Shown here: piece by piece, positions 7,181 through 15,687 of the stretch
How the letters are laid out: the number at the start of each line of letters is the position of its first letter
How positions within the stretch are numbered: the stretch's first letter is position 1
DNA from: Kistimonas sp964291485
GTDB taxonomy: Bacteria > Pseudomonadota > Gammaproteobacteria > Pseudomonadales > Endozoicomonadaceae
Length of the DNA stretch: 64,000 bases
NCBI GenBank assembly: GCA_964291485.2
Contig: OZ220224.1
Location: 3,410,001 to 3,474,000 of the forward strand
Reading direction: 5' to 3'
The notes under the pieces: generated by a model
What the model was told of the DNA's origin: nothing
The model's input: the letters and a program-made list of their open reading frames with translations, nothing else
The model's database searches: none
Translations under genes and position numbers: made by a program

Positions 7181-7951
7181 TTATCCATCCATTCCGGCCA
7201 GCCAGACCACTGAGGCCATCCGGCCGGACTTTGCGCCATCTCGCCGGTAAGAAAAAAACAGGTCTTCCTGACGAACCGTGCAATAGTCCCCGCCATACAC
7301 ATCATAGATACCCAGTGCCGCAAGTCGCTGACGGGCCAAGGTGTAAATGTCCGCAAACCAGCGATCCCCCTGACCCGCTACAAATGCACTCTCCGCCTCA
7401 GGATCGTGTGCCAGAAAAGCCGCTCGAACCTCCGGCCCTACCTCAAAACACGGCTGACTGATAGCTGGCCCCAGCCATGCCATCAAAGCGTCTGGTGAAT
7501 CATCAAAGACCGCAGCGGTATTTTCCAGCATGCCACCGGCCAGACCACGCCAGCCGGCATGCGCTGCTGCAACCCGGGTACCGGAACGGTTGCAGAACAG
7601 AACCGGCAGACAGTCGGCTGTCAGCACGGCACAGGCACGTCCTGACACGTCGGACCAACAGGCATCGGCCTCCTTTTCCCCGCACTCACGATCAGCCTGA
7701 ACCACATCAGCACCATGCACCTGCTTCAACCACTGAATTTGATCCAGCGACCAGTCCTGCATCAGTAACGCACGATTCTGTTCAACCTTATCGGTTTCAT
7801 CTCCAGAGCGAAGGCCCAAGTTCAGGCTCCGCCAAGGACCGTCACTGACACCGCCATGCCGGGTTGTTACAAACGCCTTCACCGATGCCGGCGCTGGCCA
7901 GTCAGGTGGCAGATAACGCGTGTCAGAAAACGGGTTCTGTGGTTTCGACAT
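7181..7951 (-). CDS. pgeF: PgeF/YfiH purine nucleoside phosphorylase (laccase-domain, DUF152)
   Basis: A 256-residue protein of the multicopper-polyphenol-oxidase-like fold, now known to phosphorylyse or hydrolyse purine nucleosides, and in E. coli also linked to proofreading of muropeptide composition. Family motifs with the zinc ligands are visible: KQVHGADVV, LTADCLPVLF and AAAHAGWRGLAGG, plus LGPAISQPCFEVG. The chosen start (MSKPQNPF) overlaps the rluD 3' end by 29 bp, which fits the usual rluD-pgeF coupling; a longer frame upstream only covers rluD out of frame. Confidence 0.9.
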   Translation of the reverse strand: MSKPQNPFSDTRYLPPDWPAPASVKAFVTTRHGGVSDGPWRSLNLGLRSGDETDKVEQNRALLMQDWSLDQIQWLKQVHGADVVQADRECGEKEADACWSDVSGRACAVLTADCLPVLFCNRSGTRVAAAHAGWRGLAGGMLENTAAVFDDSPDALMAWLGPAISQPCFEVGPEVRAAFLAHDPEAESAFVAGQGDRWFADIYTLARQRLAALGIYDVYGGDYCTVRQEDLFFSYRRDGAKSGRMASVVWLAGMDG

Positions 7952-8903
7952 AGGCCTGCTGATCCCCCTCAAGCACTTCGAGCAATTCCACGAAGTCCGC
8001 AGGCAACTCGGACTCCCACTCCATATACTCCCCGGAAACCGGGTGCACCAGACCCAGACGACGGGCATGCAATGCCTGACGACCAAAGTTACGCAACATA
8101 TCAACCAACTCAAGTGTCGCCGCCTTCGGTAACTTCAACCGACCGGCATACAAGGGATCACCGACCAGGGGATAACCGATATGTGCCATGTGCACCCGAA
8201 TCTGGTGAGTACGACCAGTTTCCAGCTGCAACCGGATATGTGTGTGAGCACGGTATCGATCAATGATTCGATAATGTGTGAGGGCATACTTACCGCCCTC
8301 GGTTACCGCCATTTTCAACCGGGTAGCAGGATTACGACCAATTGGCGCCTCAACTTCACCACCGGTTGTCAGGGTACCAATTGCCACCGCTTCATATTCA
8401 CGACTGACGGTACGTTCCTGCAGCTGATCGACCAGATCCGCATGCGCCGCCAGGGTTTTCGCTACCACCATAAGGCCGCTGGTGTCCTTATCCAGCCGAT
8501 GGACAATACCGGCACGCGGCACACTGGCGATATCCGGATACCGGTAAAGCAAGGCATTCAGCAGTGTACCGCTGTAATTACCTGCAGCCGGATGCACCAC
8601 CAACCCAGCCGGCTTGTTGATCACGGCAATCGCATCATCCTCATAGATAATATCCAGCGGGATGTCTTCCGCTTCCCAGCGCTCGTCATTCTCCACTTCC
8701 GTGACCAGCGTCAGCAGCTCGCCGCCGAAACACTTCTCTTTCGGTTTGCAGACCTTGCCGTCCACCTTCATATCGCCTGAACGAATCCAGGACTGCAGGC
8801 TGCTGCGAGAGTAATCAGGAAACACCGCCGCAGCGATCTGGTCCAGCCGCTTGCCACCCAGTTCTTCCGGGACGCGGGCTTCGAGTTCTATCCGTTCTGT
8901 CAT
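7923..8903 (-). CDS. rluD: RluD, 23S rRNA pseudouridine synthase
   Basis: A 326-residue enzyme that isomerises uridines 1911, 1915 and 1917 in helix 69 of 23S rRNA. An S4 RNA-binding domain is at residues 10-75 (LDQIAAAVFPDYSRSSLQSW), followed by the catalytic domain with motif GIVHRLDKDTSGLMVVAKT holding the nucleophilic Asp, and the ETGRTHQIRVHMAHIGYP motif. It is divergent from bamD and followed by pgeF, the arrangement typical of gammaproteobacteria. Confidence 0.95.
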   Translation of the reverse strand: MTERIELEARVPEELGGKRLDQIAAAVFPDYSRSSLQSWIRSGDMKVDGKVCKPKEKCFGGELLTLVTEVENDERWEAEDIPLDIIYEDDAIAVINKPAGLVVHPAAGNYSGTLLNALLYRYPDIASVPRAGIVHRLDKDTSGLMVVAKTLAAHADLVDQLQERTVSREYEAVAIGTLTTGGEVEAPIGRNPATRLKMAVTEGGKYALTHYRIIDRYRAHTHIRLQLETGRTHQIRVHMAHIGYPLVGDPLYAGRLKLPKAATLELVDMLRNFGRQALHARRLGLVHPVSGEYMEWESELPADFVELLEVLEGDQQAYVETTEPVF

Positions 8904-9118
8904 TGATTAGCCGAACAGTAAATTCCAACAGGGTTCAGGAAACACAGGCTACCGTCGCAAGTGCGGTTTAATCCGGTCTGCCGTTGCAGAAAAATCCACA
9001 ATTTTAGCGTTTGGGATTAGGTTATGACCTATGTTTAAATACGAAGAATTAACGTCACGCAGTTTATCACACCACGTCCGGTTCCGGGGGACGGAAACCT
9101 CAGGGATATTGAGCAAAC

Positions 9119-10096
9119 ATGTTACTGAGCAAACGATTTTTTATTCTGGCCCTGGTCACATTCCTGACTGCCTGCGCCAGCAGCGAGAAAGAGAAGGTTC
9201 CCGAGAACCTGTCAGAAGCCGAGTTGTACCGTCAGGCCCAGCAATCGCTGGAGAACAGCAACTACAGCCAGGCCGTGGACAAACTCCGGGCTCTGGAATC
9301 CCGCTATCCGTTCGGTCCGTTTGCCGAACAGGCGCAGCTGGATCTGGTCTACGCCTACTACAAGAACATGGAGCCGGAAGCCGCCCGCGCCTCGGCTGAG
9401 CGCTTCATCCGACTGCATCCGCAGCATCCGAATGTGGATTATGCCTATTACATGCGCGGCCTGGCATCTAACACCGCCGACCTTGGCTTGATTGAGCGGT
9501 ATGTACCGGTCGATATGTCCAAGCGCGATCCGGGCCAGGCTCGACAGTCTTTCAACGAGTTCTCCGAGCTGCTGCAGCGCTTTCCGGATAGCCCTTACGC
9601 CAGCGACGCCCGTCAGCGGATGATCGCCCTGCGTAACCGCCTGTCATACTACGAACTGCATGTCGCCAACTATTACATGAAGCGCAAAGCCTATGTCGCC
9701 GCCATCAATCGTGGACGCTACATTGTCGAGCACATGCAAGGCACTCCAGTCGTCGAAGAAGCGCTGGGAATGATGGTAGAAGGCTACCAGCACCTGAACC
9801 TGGAACAGCCGGCTAACGAAGCACTGGAAGTTTTGAAAACCAACTTCCCTGATAGCAAGCTGATTGGCGAGAACGGTCAATTTACGGGTTACAAGGTCTA
9901 CGCTGATGTTGACCCATCCGTCTGGAACATCATTACCTTCGGCCTGGTTGACGGCAAACCGGCTGATGAGATCAAACCAGACCCCTACACGCCCAGAAGC
10001 CGCTCCTGGCTGAATGTCATCACCTTCGGCCTGCTGGGTGACAGCGGTAATGAGGCGACAGCCCCGAAACCGCCGGAACAGTCGACCGAGCAATAA
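9119..10096 (+). CDS. bamD: BamD, outer-membrane assembly lipoprotein
   Basis: A lipoprotein of the BAM complex that inserts beta-barrel proteins into the outer membrane. The signal peptide ends in the lipobox LTAC, followed by SS, which allows outer-membrane sorting. Tetratricopeptide repeats fill residues ~35-250, starting with AELYRQAQQSLENSNYSQAV and RYPFGPFAEQAQLDLVYAYY. At 325 residues it is about 80 longer than E. coli BamD. The extra C-terminal part holds two copies of a W-N-[IV]-ITFGL motif (near residues 267 and 298) ending in a disordered tail. It is divergent from rluD. Confidence 0.95.
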   Translation: MLLSKRFFILALVTFLTACASSEKEKVPENLSEAELYRQAQQSLENSNYSQAVDKLRALESRYPFGPFAEQAQLDLVYAYYKNMEPEAARASAERFIRLHPQHPNVDYAYYMRGLASNTADLGLIERYVPVDMSKRDPGQARQSFNEFSELLQRFPDSPYASDARQRMIALRNRLSYYELHVANYYMKRKAYVAAINRGRYIVEHMQGTPVVEEALGMMVEGYQHLNLEQPANEALEVLKTNFPDSKLIGENGQFTGYKVYADVDPSVWNIITFGLVDGKPADEIKPDPYTPRSRSWLNVITFGLLGDSGNEATAPKPPEQSTEQ

Positions 10097-10114
10097 GTTC
10101 AGCTGAACACGAAC

Positions 10115-10142
10115 AGGGCTCGCATAAGCGGGCCCTTCTCTT
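10115..10142 (+). terminator. terminator after bamD
   Basis: AGGGCTCGC (10115-10123) pairs with GCGGGCCCT (10128-10136) across an ATAA loop, followed by TCTCTT. It is a plausible Rho-independent terminator between bamD and yacG. Confidence 0.7.
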
Positions 10143-10150
10143 AAGTATCA

Positions 10151-10357
10151 ATGCAAGAAATGATGACTATGAGTACTGCAGTAAAATGCCCAACATGCGG
10201 CAAAAAAGTGATCTGGAAACCCGAGAATAAATTTCGTCCATTCTGCTGCGAACGTTGCCGATTGATTGATCTTGGCGCCTGGGCCAAGGAAGAACACAAG
10301 ATTCCAGGCAATAGCCAGTTTGATGATGTTATGGAAGATGATTTAAACCGCCACTAA
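10151..10357 (+). CDS. yacG: YacG, zinc-finger DNA gyrase inhibitor
   Basis: A 68-residue protein with the four-cysteine zinc site CPTCGKK...FCCERCRLIDLGAWA and an acidic C-terminus (FDDVMEDDLNRH), as in YacG, which binds the GyrB C-terminal region and inhibits gyrase. Four in-frame ATGs (10151, 10160, 10163, 10169) are possible and none has a clear Shine-Dalgarno site; family comparison favours the one at 10169 (MSTAVKCP), the longest is listed. In many relatives yacG neighbours coaE and zapD, but here the next gene is the unrelated kinase-like gene. Confidence 0.9.
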   Translation: MQEMMTMSTAVKCPTCGKKVIWKPENKFRPFCCERCRLIDLGAWAKEEHKIPGNSQFDDVMEDDLNRH

Positions 10358-10494
10358 CCCTGCAGCAGTTTCCAAATTATCACAACGAAACCAATAATGT
10401 TGATGAGCTTCTTAATCACAAACTGCCCACGTAGCCCACCACATAAGAACTGTATATATGAAGTTTTTTACATAACGTCCATTTCACTTTACAT

Positions 10495-11763
10495 CTATGC
10501 ATGAGTAATCGACTGCGGCAGTAATAATCTTGCAGCAAACCGATGCAAATCGCCTAGCAACTCTTGAATACGCTCACACTCTCGCTCAGGATCTTGATTA
10601 GGTATTCCAGCAGTACAATCTAACAACTCCTGCTCAGTACACTGATGAATTAAATTTAGAGCCTGCCTAAATTTCACCAGCAGATATCCTCTATCGCAAT
10701 CCTCCATAAATCGCAACAATTCGATCATATTATCTTGAAATGCGTATTGAATACCGTGCTTGTACGATTTAACCATGCACTTAGCCAGTGCCTGCTCGAT
10801 TGTGTTAGCCGAAAATATATCCCGCATTCGACGATACATAATCATTCCAAAATCAATAGCCACAAACTCAGGCTTCTCTCCCTCAACCCTTCTAATCATA
10901 AAGTTATTAGGCTTCAAACAATCTTCATCACCAGTCAATATCCGTAAGAAATATAATAATGCCGGATCACCGGAAGCTTTAAAATAATCCCTCATGCGAA
11001 CTGAGTCATCAGACATTGTATTCAGGTAGAGTTCTCGCCTAATCTGACTAATATTGACATCCACCGCTTCACTTATTTTTTTTGATGCCAATACCGGATG
11101 CGCAAAAAACTGACCATCGCTTTCAGCAGGATCAGCAAGCTCACAATAAACCGCTGTTCGATAAAAATTTTCTGCTGCAACACTTTCGACAGATGGATCA
11201 GGCGGGAGTTTACTCATCAGAAGCTTAAATAATTTCGAGCCGAAATGTTCACGGTAAAATTCAGTTATTGTTCGATAAAAATATAAAGCCTTTTGCCGAT
11301 AATACCGCGACATCTCACCGAGATGAACAAAGGACAATACCCAAAAAACAAGCCCTTGTATTAACCTTTTAATTTCAGTGGAAATTGATGATATATGAAC
11401 CCACTTCAAAAACCAGACGTCATGCTCCTCCCTTGCAACATCTGGCGGAGGGTTATCATCAACAATAGATACTTGATCCTCTATTCTTTTTCCTGCAAAC
11501 TGACTCGTTACTGTTCCAGCACGCTCAATTTGACGATCATTCAAAGGAACGAATAGACCATTATCATTCGTATCGGAAGCATCATGGAGCAATTTAACAA
11601 CTACAATCCCCTCCCCATCATCACGAAAGTGATTATAATCCGCTTCAGTAATTTTGAGCCGTCTATTTTGTAAATTAACCAGCTGCGTATTCTGATCGTC
11701 TTGCCGAACTTCTCTTACACGCGGACAACAGCAAAATAAGCATGCAAATAGATGTCTAATCAC
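10495..11763 (-). CDS. PI3/4-kinase-like protein with cysteine-rich N-terminus; possible secreted effector
   Basis: A 422-residue protein I cannot assign to a named family. Residues 286-320 hold GDEDCLKPNNFMIRR, then after ten residues AIDFG: the D-x5-N ... DFG arrangement of catalytic and metal-binding loops in the PI3/PI4-kinase and related atypical kinase folds. A VVVKLL segment near residue 54 could supply the ATP-binding Lys. The N-terminus (GTG start) reads ACLFCCCPR, four Cys next to basic residues, like an acylation site; there is no Sec signal. A hydrophobic stretch near residues 135-150 may be buried or membrane-associated. The gene is AT-richer than its neighbours, has no good Shine-Dalgarno site and interrupts a conserved neighbourhood, which suggests transfer. 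Kinase and effector roles are inference. Confidence 0.5.
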   Translation of the reverse strand: MIRHLFACLFCCCPRVREVRQDDQNTQLVNLQNRRLKITEADYNHFRDDGEGIVVVKLLHDASDTNDNGLFVPLNDRQIERAGTVTSQFAGKRIEDQVSIVDDNPPPDVAREEHDVWFLKWVHISSISTEIKRLIQGLVFWVLSFVHLGEMSRYYRQKALYFYRTITEFYREHFGSKLFKLLMSKLPPDPSVESVAAENFYRTAVYCELADPAESDGQFFAHPVLASKKISEAVDVNISQIRRELYLNTMSDDSVRMRDYFKASGDPALLYFLRILTGDEDCLKPNNFMIRRVEGEKPEFVAIDFGMIMYRRMRDIFSANTIEQALAKCMVKSYKHGIQYAFQDNMIELLRFMEDCDRGYLLVKFRQALNLIHQCTEQELLDCTAGIPNQDPERECERIQELLGDLHRFAARLLLPQSITHA

Positions 11764-11898
11764 GTTAGATACTCATAAATCCCATATTCTGATTTTTAGT
11801 TAGGCAACATGACATTTAAAAAGTTCCCTGGATAATTAAAAACACCTACACTAATTGATTTGATCACTGCTTGTGTCAGTGTAATATTTACTAAATAA

Positions 11899-12843
11899 TC
11901 ACCACCAACTTGAAAGTGCAGCCACTCCTTGCGCTCCATTCTCTTTCACATTAGCCATATCCTCGTCTGACAGCCCGCCTAACCAATATACCGGCATCAA
12001 TGCTTTTTCAGTTAGAAAAGACGCCTTATACCGTCCTAAAGGTACAGCATCAGGATGACTAGCAGTTGACTCGACAGGAGACAAGGTTGCAAAAGAGCAC
12101 CCAATTGCGCCCGCCTGGGCCAGCTCAGCCTCAGAATGGCACGATGCAGCCAATAACTTAACACCTTGATACCTCCAACCATCCTCATGCAGCTGCCCTA
12201 ACTGTGTGGAGGTTAAATGAAGCCCATCGACCCAATCTTCAGACAGCATTGGCACTCCACCTTTGACCATTAAGGTCACGCCATGACTTCGACACAATCT
12301 GGCTACATCTTTTGCTAACGTGAGATAATCATCATTATTCATCCAATGAGCACGAAACTGCACCAACCTGATACCGGAATTAAAAGCACCTCCCAATCGA
12401 GAAAAGAATTCCTCACGTGATTTAAATAGCCCTGTGACTAAATATTTTTCAGGCAACATTAAGGCATTAACAATAGGCTTATTAGCTGCCGGAAATTCGT
12501 AGTCGCATAGATTTTGTCGACCCACCCAACGCACATCCTGCCCCTCACACCCATATGGCTCACCACAAAATGCGGTGACTCTCCAAACATCTAGAAATAC
12601 ACGCTTATCAGGATAGTCATAGTGAACACGGATCAAAGGAGAACACCGAGTAACATCTATATCTAATTCCTCTTTAAGCTCACGCTTTAATGCATCCTGC
12701 ACAGACTCTCCAACCTCAACTTTCCCACCAGGAAATTCCCACAAACCACCCTGATGTTTATTTGCCGGACGTAATGCTAGCAATACTGCACCATCTTCAC
12801 GCTCAATCACTGCAGCGGCAACATGTACAATACCCTGATTCAT
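11899..12843 (-). CDS. Nudix (MutT-like) hydrolase fused to ThiE/TenI-like domain
   Basis: A 314-residue two-domain protein. Residues 1-130 form a Nudix hydrolase with a complete Nudix box (GGKVEVGESVQDALKRELKE, then EL), as in MutT, which removes 8-oxo-dGTP. Residues ~140-314 resemble a thiamine-phosphate synthase/TenI barrel (GIRLVQFRAHWMN, DGLHLTSTQLG, GCSFATLSPV, PVYWLGGL). The fusion is known in gammaproteobacteria and usually lies beside argJ and secA. Here a decayed insertion sequence separates it from argJ. The ATG at 12843 is preferred over a GTG four codons upstream. It is unclear whether the second domain is active in thiamine synthesis. Confidence 0.85.
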   Translation of the reverse strand: MNQGIVHVAAAVIEREDGAVLLALRPANKHQGGLWEFPGGKVEVGESVQDALKRELKEELDIDVTRCSPLIRVHYDYPDKRVFLDVWRVTAFCGEPYGCEGQDVRWVGRQNLCDYEFPAANKPIVNALMLPEKYLVTGLFKSREEFFSRLGGAFNSGIRLVQFRAHWMNNDDYLTLAKDVARLCRSHGVTLMVKGGVPMLSEDWVDGLHLTSTQLGQLHEDGWRYQGVKLLAASCHSEAELAQAGAIGCSFATLSPVESTASHPDAVPLGRYKASFLTEKALMPVYWLGGLSDEDMANVKENGAQGVAALSSWW

Positions 12844-13132
12844 TTCGTTAACCACTCCATACGTAAACTTAAATAAACCTTACGATCCTGATAGGGATGT
12901 TGACCTGTAGTGCGCAATGCCTACAAAAAGCCCCCAATATGCAGCGCGAGTCAAAAAACTCAGCGCAGCACTCTGTTTAAAGATCACGTTTATTCTATCC
13001 CACCTGAAAAAGCAAGGATGTAATCAAGCAATACTTTTATTAGAGTGAAAGCAGGATCTCCATTTGACGAATACAAGTGGAATGATCTGAGGCAGTAATT
13101 ATGGACACCTCAATCACTCTCTTAGGTGACCA

Positions 13133-13326
13133 ATGACTACCACTAAAAACGTAAACATCACTCGCCGGAATTCAAAGACGAAGCCCTTAAGCTAGCAGAG
13201 AAAACCAGTATCTCGTCAGCAGCCAGGGAGTCTGCATTAGCGGCTGAGGTCGCCAAGCCCAAGTGTTAGCTGGCGGTACAGGCTGAGGAAAAAAGGCGAC
13301 CACCTACTTCGCGAAAAACCAAAAAT
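13133..13326 (+). pseudogene. IS3-family transposase OrfA remnant
   Basis: The start MTTTK is followed by a one-base deletion in a run of A, after which the HTH part continues in another frame (HHSPEFKDEALKLAEKTSIS) until a TAG at 13267. Beyond the stop, the typical OrfA ending (KKATTYFAKNQK) is visible in a further frame after an A6 tract. At least two frameshifts and a stop make it inactive. Confidence 0.8.
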
Positions 13327-13342
13327 TGAGCGCTTTCCCTTT

Positions 13343-14176
13343 ATGCTCAGGAAAAGGGGCCGGTTTTCCCTAGTCAGGGCGGCTTCTATCCTGCGAGTCT
13401 CGCGAAGTGGGTACGACAGTTTGAAAAAAGTCCGCCATAAATCCAGTCATCGCGACGTCAAACAACAGCTCGGTGACGAGTTGGTCCTGGAGGCCTTCCG
13501 GCTCAGTAAATCGCGTGCTGGCGCTCGCCGTATCCAGAAAGACCTAGAGGATACTGCTGCATCAAAACCGCATGAAGCGACAGAGTCTGGCTCCCAAAGC
13601 TGCTTGTAGACTCAGGGTCACGACAGATAGCAATCACCACCTTGCCTGCTGAGCCTAATTGCTCATGCGAGATTTTTCAGCCACAGCGCCGAATCAGAAA
13701 TGGGCAGGTGATATCACCCTATCTGCAAACCAGCGAGGACTGGCTGTATCTGGCCATTGTCATTAACCTGTTCTCACGTCGAGTCATAGACTGGTCCATG
13801 GTAACCACAACAAAAGCTGATCTGGTCTGTGATGCATTGAACATGGCACTCTGGCACTGCCGATTTCCTACTGGTGTGCTATTTCATAGCTATAGAGGCA
13901 GTCACTACTGCTCTCAGGTATTGAGAGACATGATCGAGAAAAACGGCTGCCATCAGAGTATGAGTCGTAAAGACATCTGTTAGGATAACGCTTGCGTAGA
14001 GAGTTTTTTTCCACTCATTGAAAGTTGAGGCGATACATCATGAGCCAATGATGACTCGGGCACAGATGCAGCAGGCTGTGTTTGAATACATTGAAGTCGA
14101 TTACAATCGAGTCCGCCGAAACAGTTCATTGGGATATATAATTTCCATGAATTTCGAGCTGGCAAAAACAACTTAG
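13343..14176 (+). pseudogene. IS3-family transposase OrfB (DDE integrase core) remnant
   Basis: The N-terminal HTH_21 part is readable (RFSLVRAASILRVSRSGYDS), then the frame shifts; the continuation RQSLAPKAACRLRVTTDSNH and RDFSATAPNQKWAGDIT lies in another frame with stops, followed by WLYLAIVINLFSRRVIDWSM. The second catalytic Asp is lost (HSYRGSHYCS for HSDRGSQYCS), and a stop replaces the Trp before DNACVESFF, which carries the catalytic Glu. The C-terminal VEYIEVDYNRVRRN-like part survives to a TAG at 14174. Confidence 0.85.
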
Positions 14177-14321
14177 GCAGATGTCCATTTTTACCGCTTC
14201 AGATCACTATGAAATCAGGGCTTGGCCTGCCTCCTTTAGCCACGCAAAAAATACCATTGCCTCGGTTGATCCGAGCATCGGGATTCGTCTTAAAAGTTTT
14301 TGCTAATTCAGAACCATTAAA

Positions 14322-15545
14322 TTATGTGCGGTATTCGGCATTAATCTTGACATACTCATGCGAAAGATCAGAAGTCCAGACAGTTTCAGAATAACTTCCC
14401 CGCCCCAAAACAACTCGAATAGTGAATTCATCCTGATCCATTATGGCCTGACCTTCTGACTCCTTATATCCAACACTCAACCCACCATCCGATACAATAC
14501 AGACATCGCCCAGGTATATTGCAATTTTATTAATATCGAGCCCTTCCACAGAGGCACGCCCAACAGCCGCCAATATACGCCCCCAGTTCGGATCACTGGC
14601 GAAACATGCCGTTTTCACTAATGGTGAGTGGGCTATGGTATAAGCCACTTCAAGTGCTTCACTGGATGACCCTGCCTGCTCGACCACAATACTGACGAAC
14701 TTGGTTGCACCTTCGGCATCCCGAATCAGTGATTGAGCCAATTGCTTACATAGCTCTACCAAATGGCGGCTCAATACGGAGTAAAGTGGATGATCAGCGC
14801 TGCCAATCATTTCATTGCCTGCCTCCCCCGTCGCCACCAACAAACATGCATCATTGGTTGATGTATCGCCATCCACCGAAATACGATTGAAAGATTGATT
14901 GACCGCATCGTTAAGGATGTGCTGAAGACAGGCAGTATCAATCGACACATCCGTTGCAATGAAGGCTAACATGGTTGCCATATCTGGCCTAATCATACCC
15001 GCGCCTTTGGCAATACCTGTTAGCGTATAGACAGCCCCATCGTGCTCAAATTGGACAGAGCCCCCTTTGGGACGAGTATCTGTCGTCATTATACCTTCAG
15101 CTGCCTCTCGCCAGGCAGCTTCCCCCTCATCTAACCTGGCAGCACATCCAGGCAATCCAGCGAGTACCGTAGAAACAGGCAGGTATTCACCAATAACACC
15201 TGTTGAAAACGACAAGACCTGATCAGGCAAACAACCCAGCTCTTCAGCCAAACGCGCGGTGCAGGTTTCAGCATCATTAAAACCTCGCATACCTGTGCCG
15301 GCATTAGCATTACCGGTATTTACAACCAACGCACAAGGATGAGTTTTTAACCGTCGACGCGACAGGTCAACAGGTGCAGCACAGAAGCGATTTTGGGTAA
15401 AAACACCAGCAACCGAGGCACCTTCAGACCATCTCATGACCACAAGATCTTTGCGCCCCGGGTATCGAATACCCGCTTCCACCGTACCCAAAAGAAAACC
15501 CTTGACCGGGTACATTACCTGAAGGAGGGGGTGTTCTGACGTCAT
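14322..15545 (-). CDS. argJ: ArgJ, bifunctional ornithine acetyltransferase / N-acetylglutamate synthase
   Basis: A 407-residue enzyme of the cyclic arginine pathway. It moves the acetyl group from N-acetylornithine to glutamate and, in bifunctional forms, also acetylates glutamate from acetyl-CoA. The precursor self-cleaves at the Ala-Thr bond of KGAGMIRPDMATMLAF, visible near residue 190, freeing the nucleophilic Thr. Start MTSEHPLL is supported by GGAG 8 nt upstream; the frame extends further upstream without support. It follows secA after a terminator. Whether it has one or both activities cannot be read from the sequence. Confidence 0.95.
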   Translation of the reverse strand: MTSEHPLLQVMYPVKGFLLGTVEAGIRYPGRKDLVVMRWSEGASVAGVFTQNRFCAAPVDLSRRRLKTHPCALVVNTGNANAGTGMRGFNDAETCTARLAEELGCLPDQVLSFSTGVIGEYLPVSTVLAGLPGCAARLDEGEAAWREAAEGIMTTDTRPKGGSVQFEHDGAVYTLTGIAKGAGMIRPDMATMLAFIATDVSIDTACLQHILNDAVNQSFNRISVDGDTSTNDACLLVATGEAGNEMIGSADHPLYSVLSRHLVELCKQLAQSLIRDAEGATKFVSIVVEQAGSSSEALEVAYTIAHSPLVKTACFASDPNWGRILAAVGRASVEGLDINKIAIYLGDVCIVSDGGLSVGYKESEGQAIMDQDEFTIRVVLGRGSYSETVWTSDLSHEYVKINAEYRT

Positions 15546-15630
15546 CACAGAGGCTCCTCGTAAAAACTGCCTTGTACCACCTGGCAACAAAAATGAATTA
15601 ATGATTATTATTTCTGGACATCCGGCCCAA

Positions 15631-15660
15631 TAAAACAATGCCCCCCATCAGGGAGGCATT
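15631..15660 (-). terminator. terminator after secA
   Basis: On the minus strand AATGCCTCCC-TGAT-GGGGGGCATT forms a 10-bp stem (15660-15637) followed by GTTTTATT. It separates secA from argJ transcription. Confidence 0.8.
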
Positions 15661-15687
15661 GCGATCCATCGCTAAAGCAGGTTCTAT

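Larger units (their letters stand above)
13083..14206 (+). mobile_element. decayed IS3-family insertion sequence with recognisable terminal inverted repeats
   Basis: A 1,124-bp relic. The left end (13083-13110, TGATCTGAGGC...TGGACACCT) and the reverse complement of the right end (14179-14206, TGATCTGAAGC...TGGACATCT) match at 23 of 28 positions. Between them lie broken orfA and orfB reading frames of an IS3-type DDE transposase. No target-site duplication is visible. The element lies between argJ and the Nudix-ThiE gene, genes that are usually adjacent. Confidence 0.85.
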
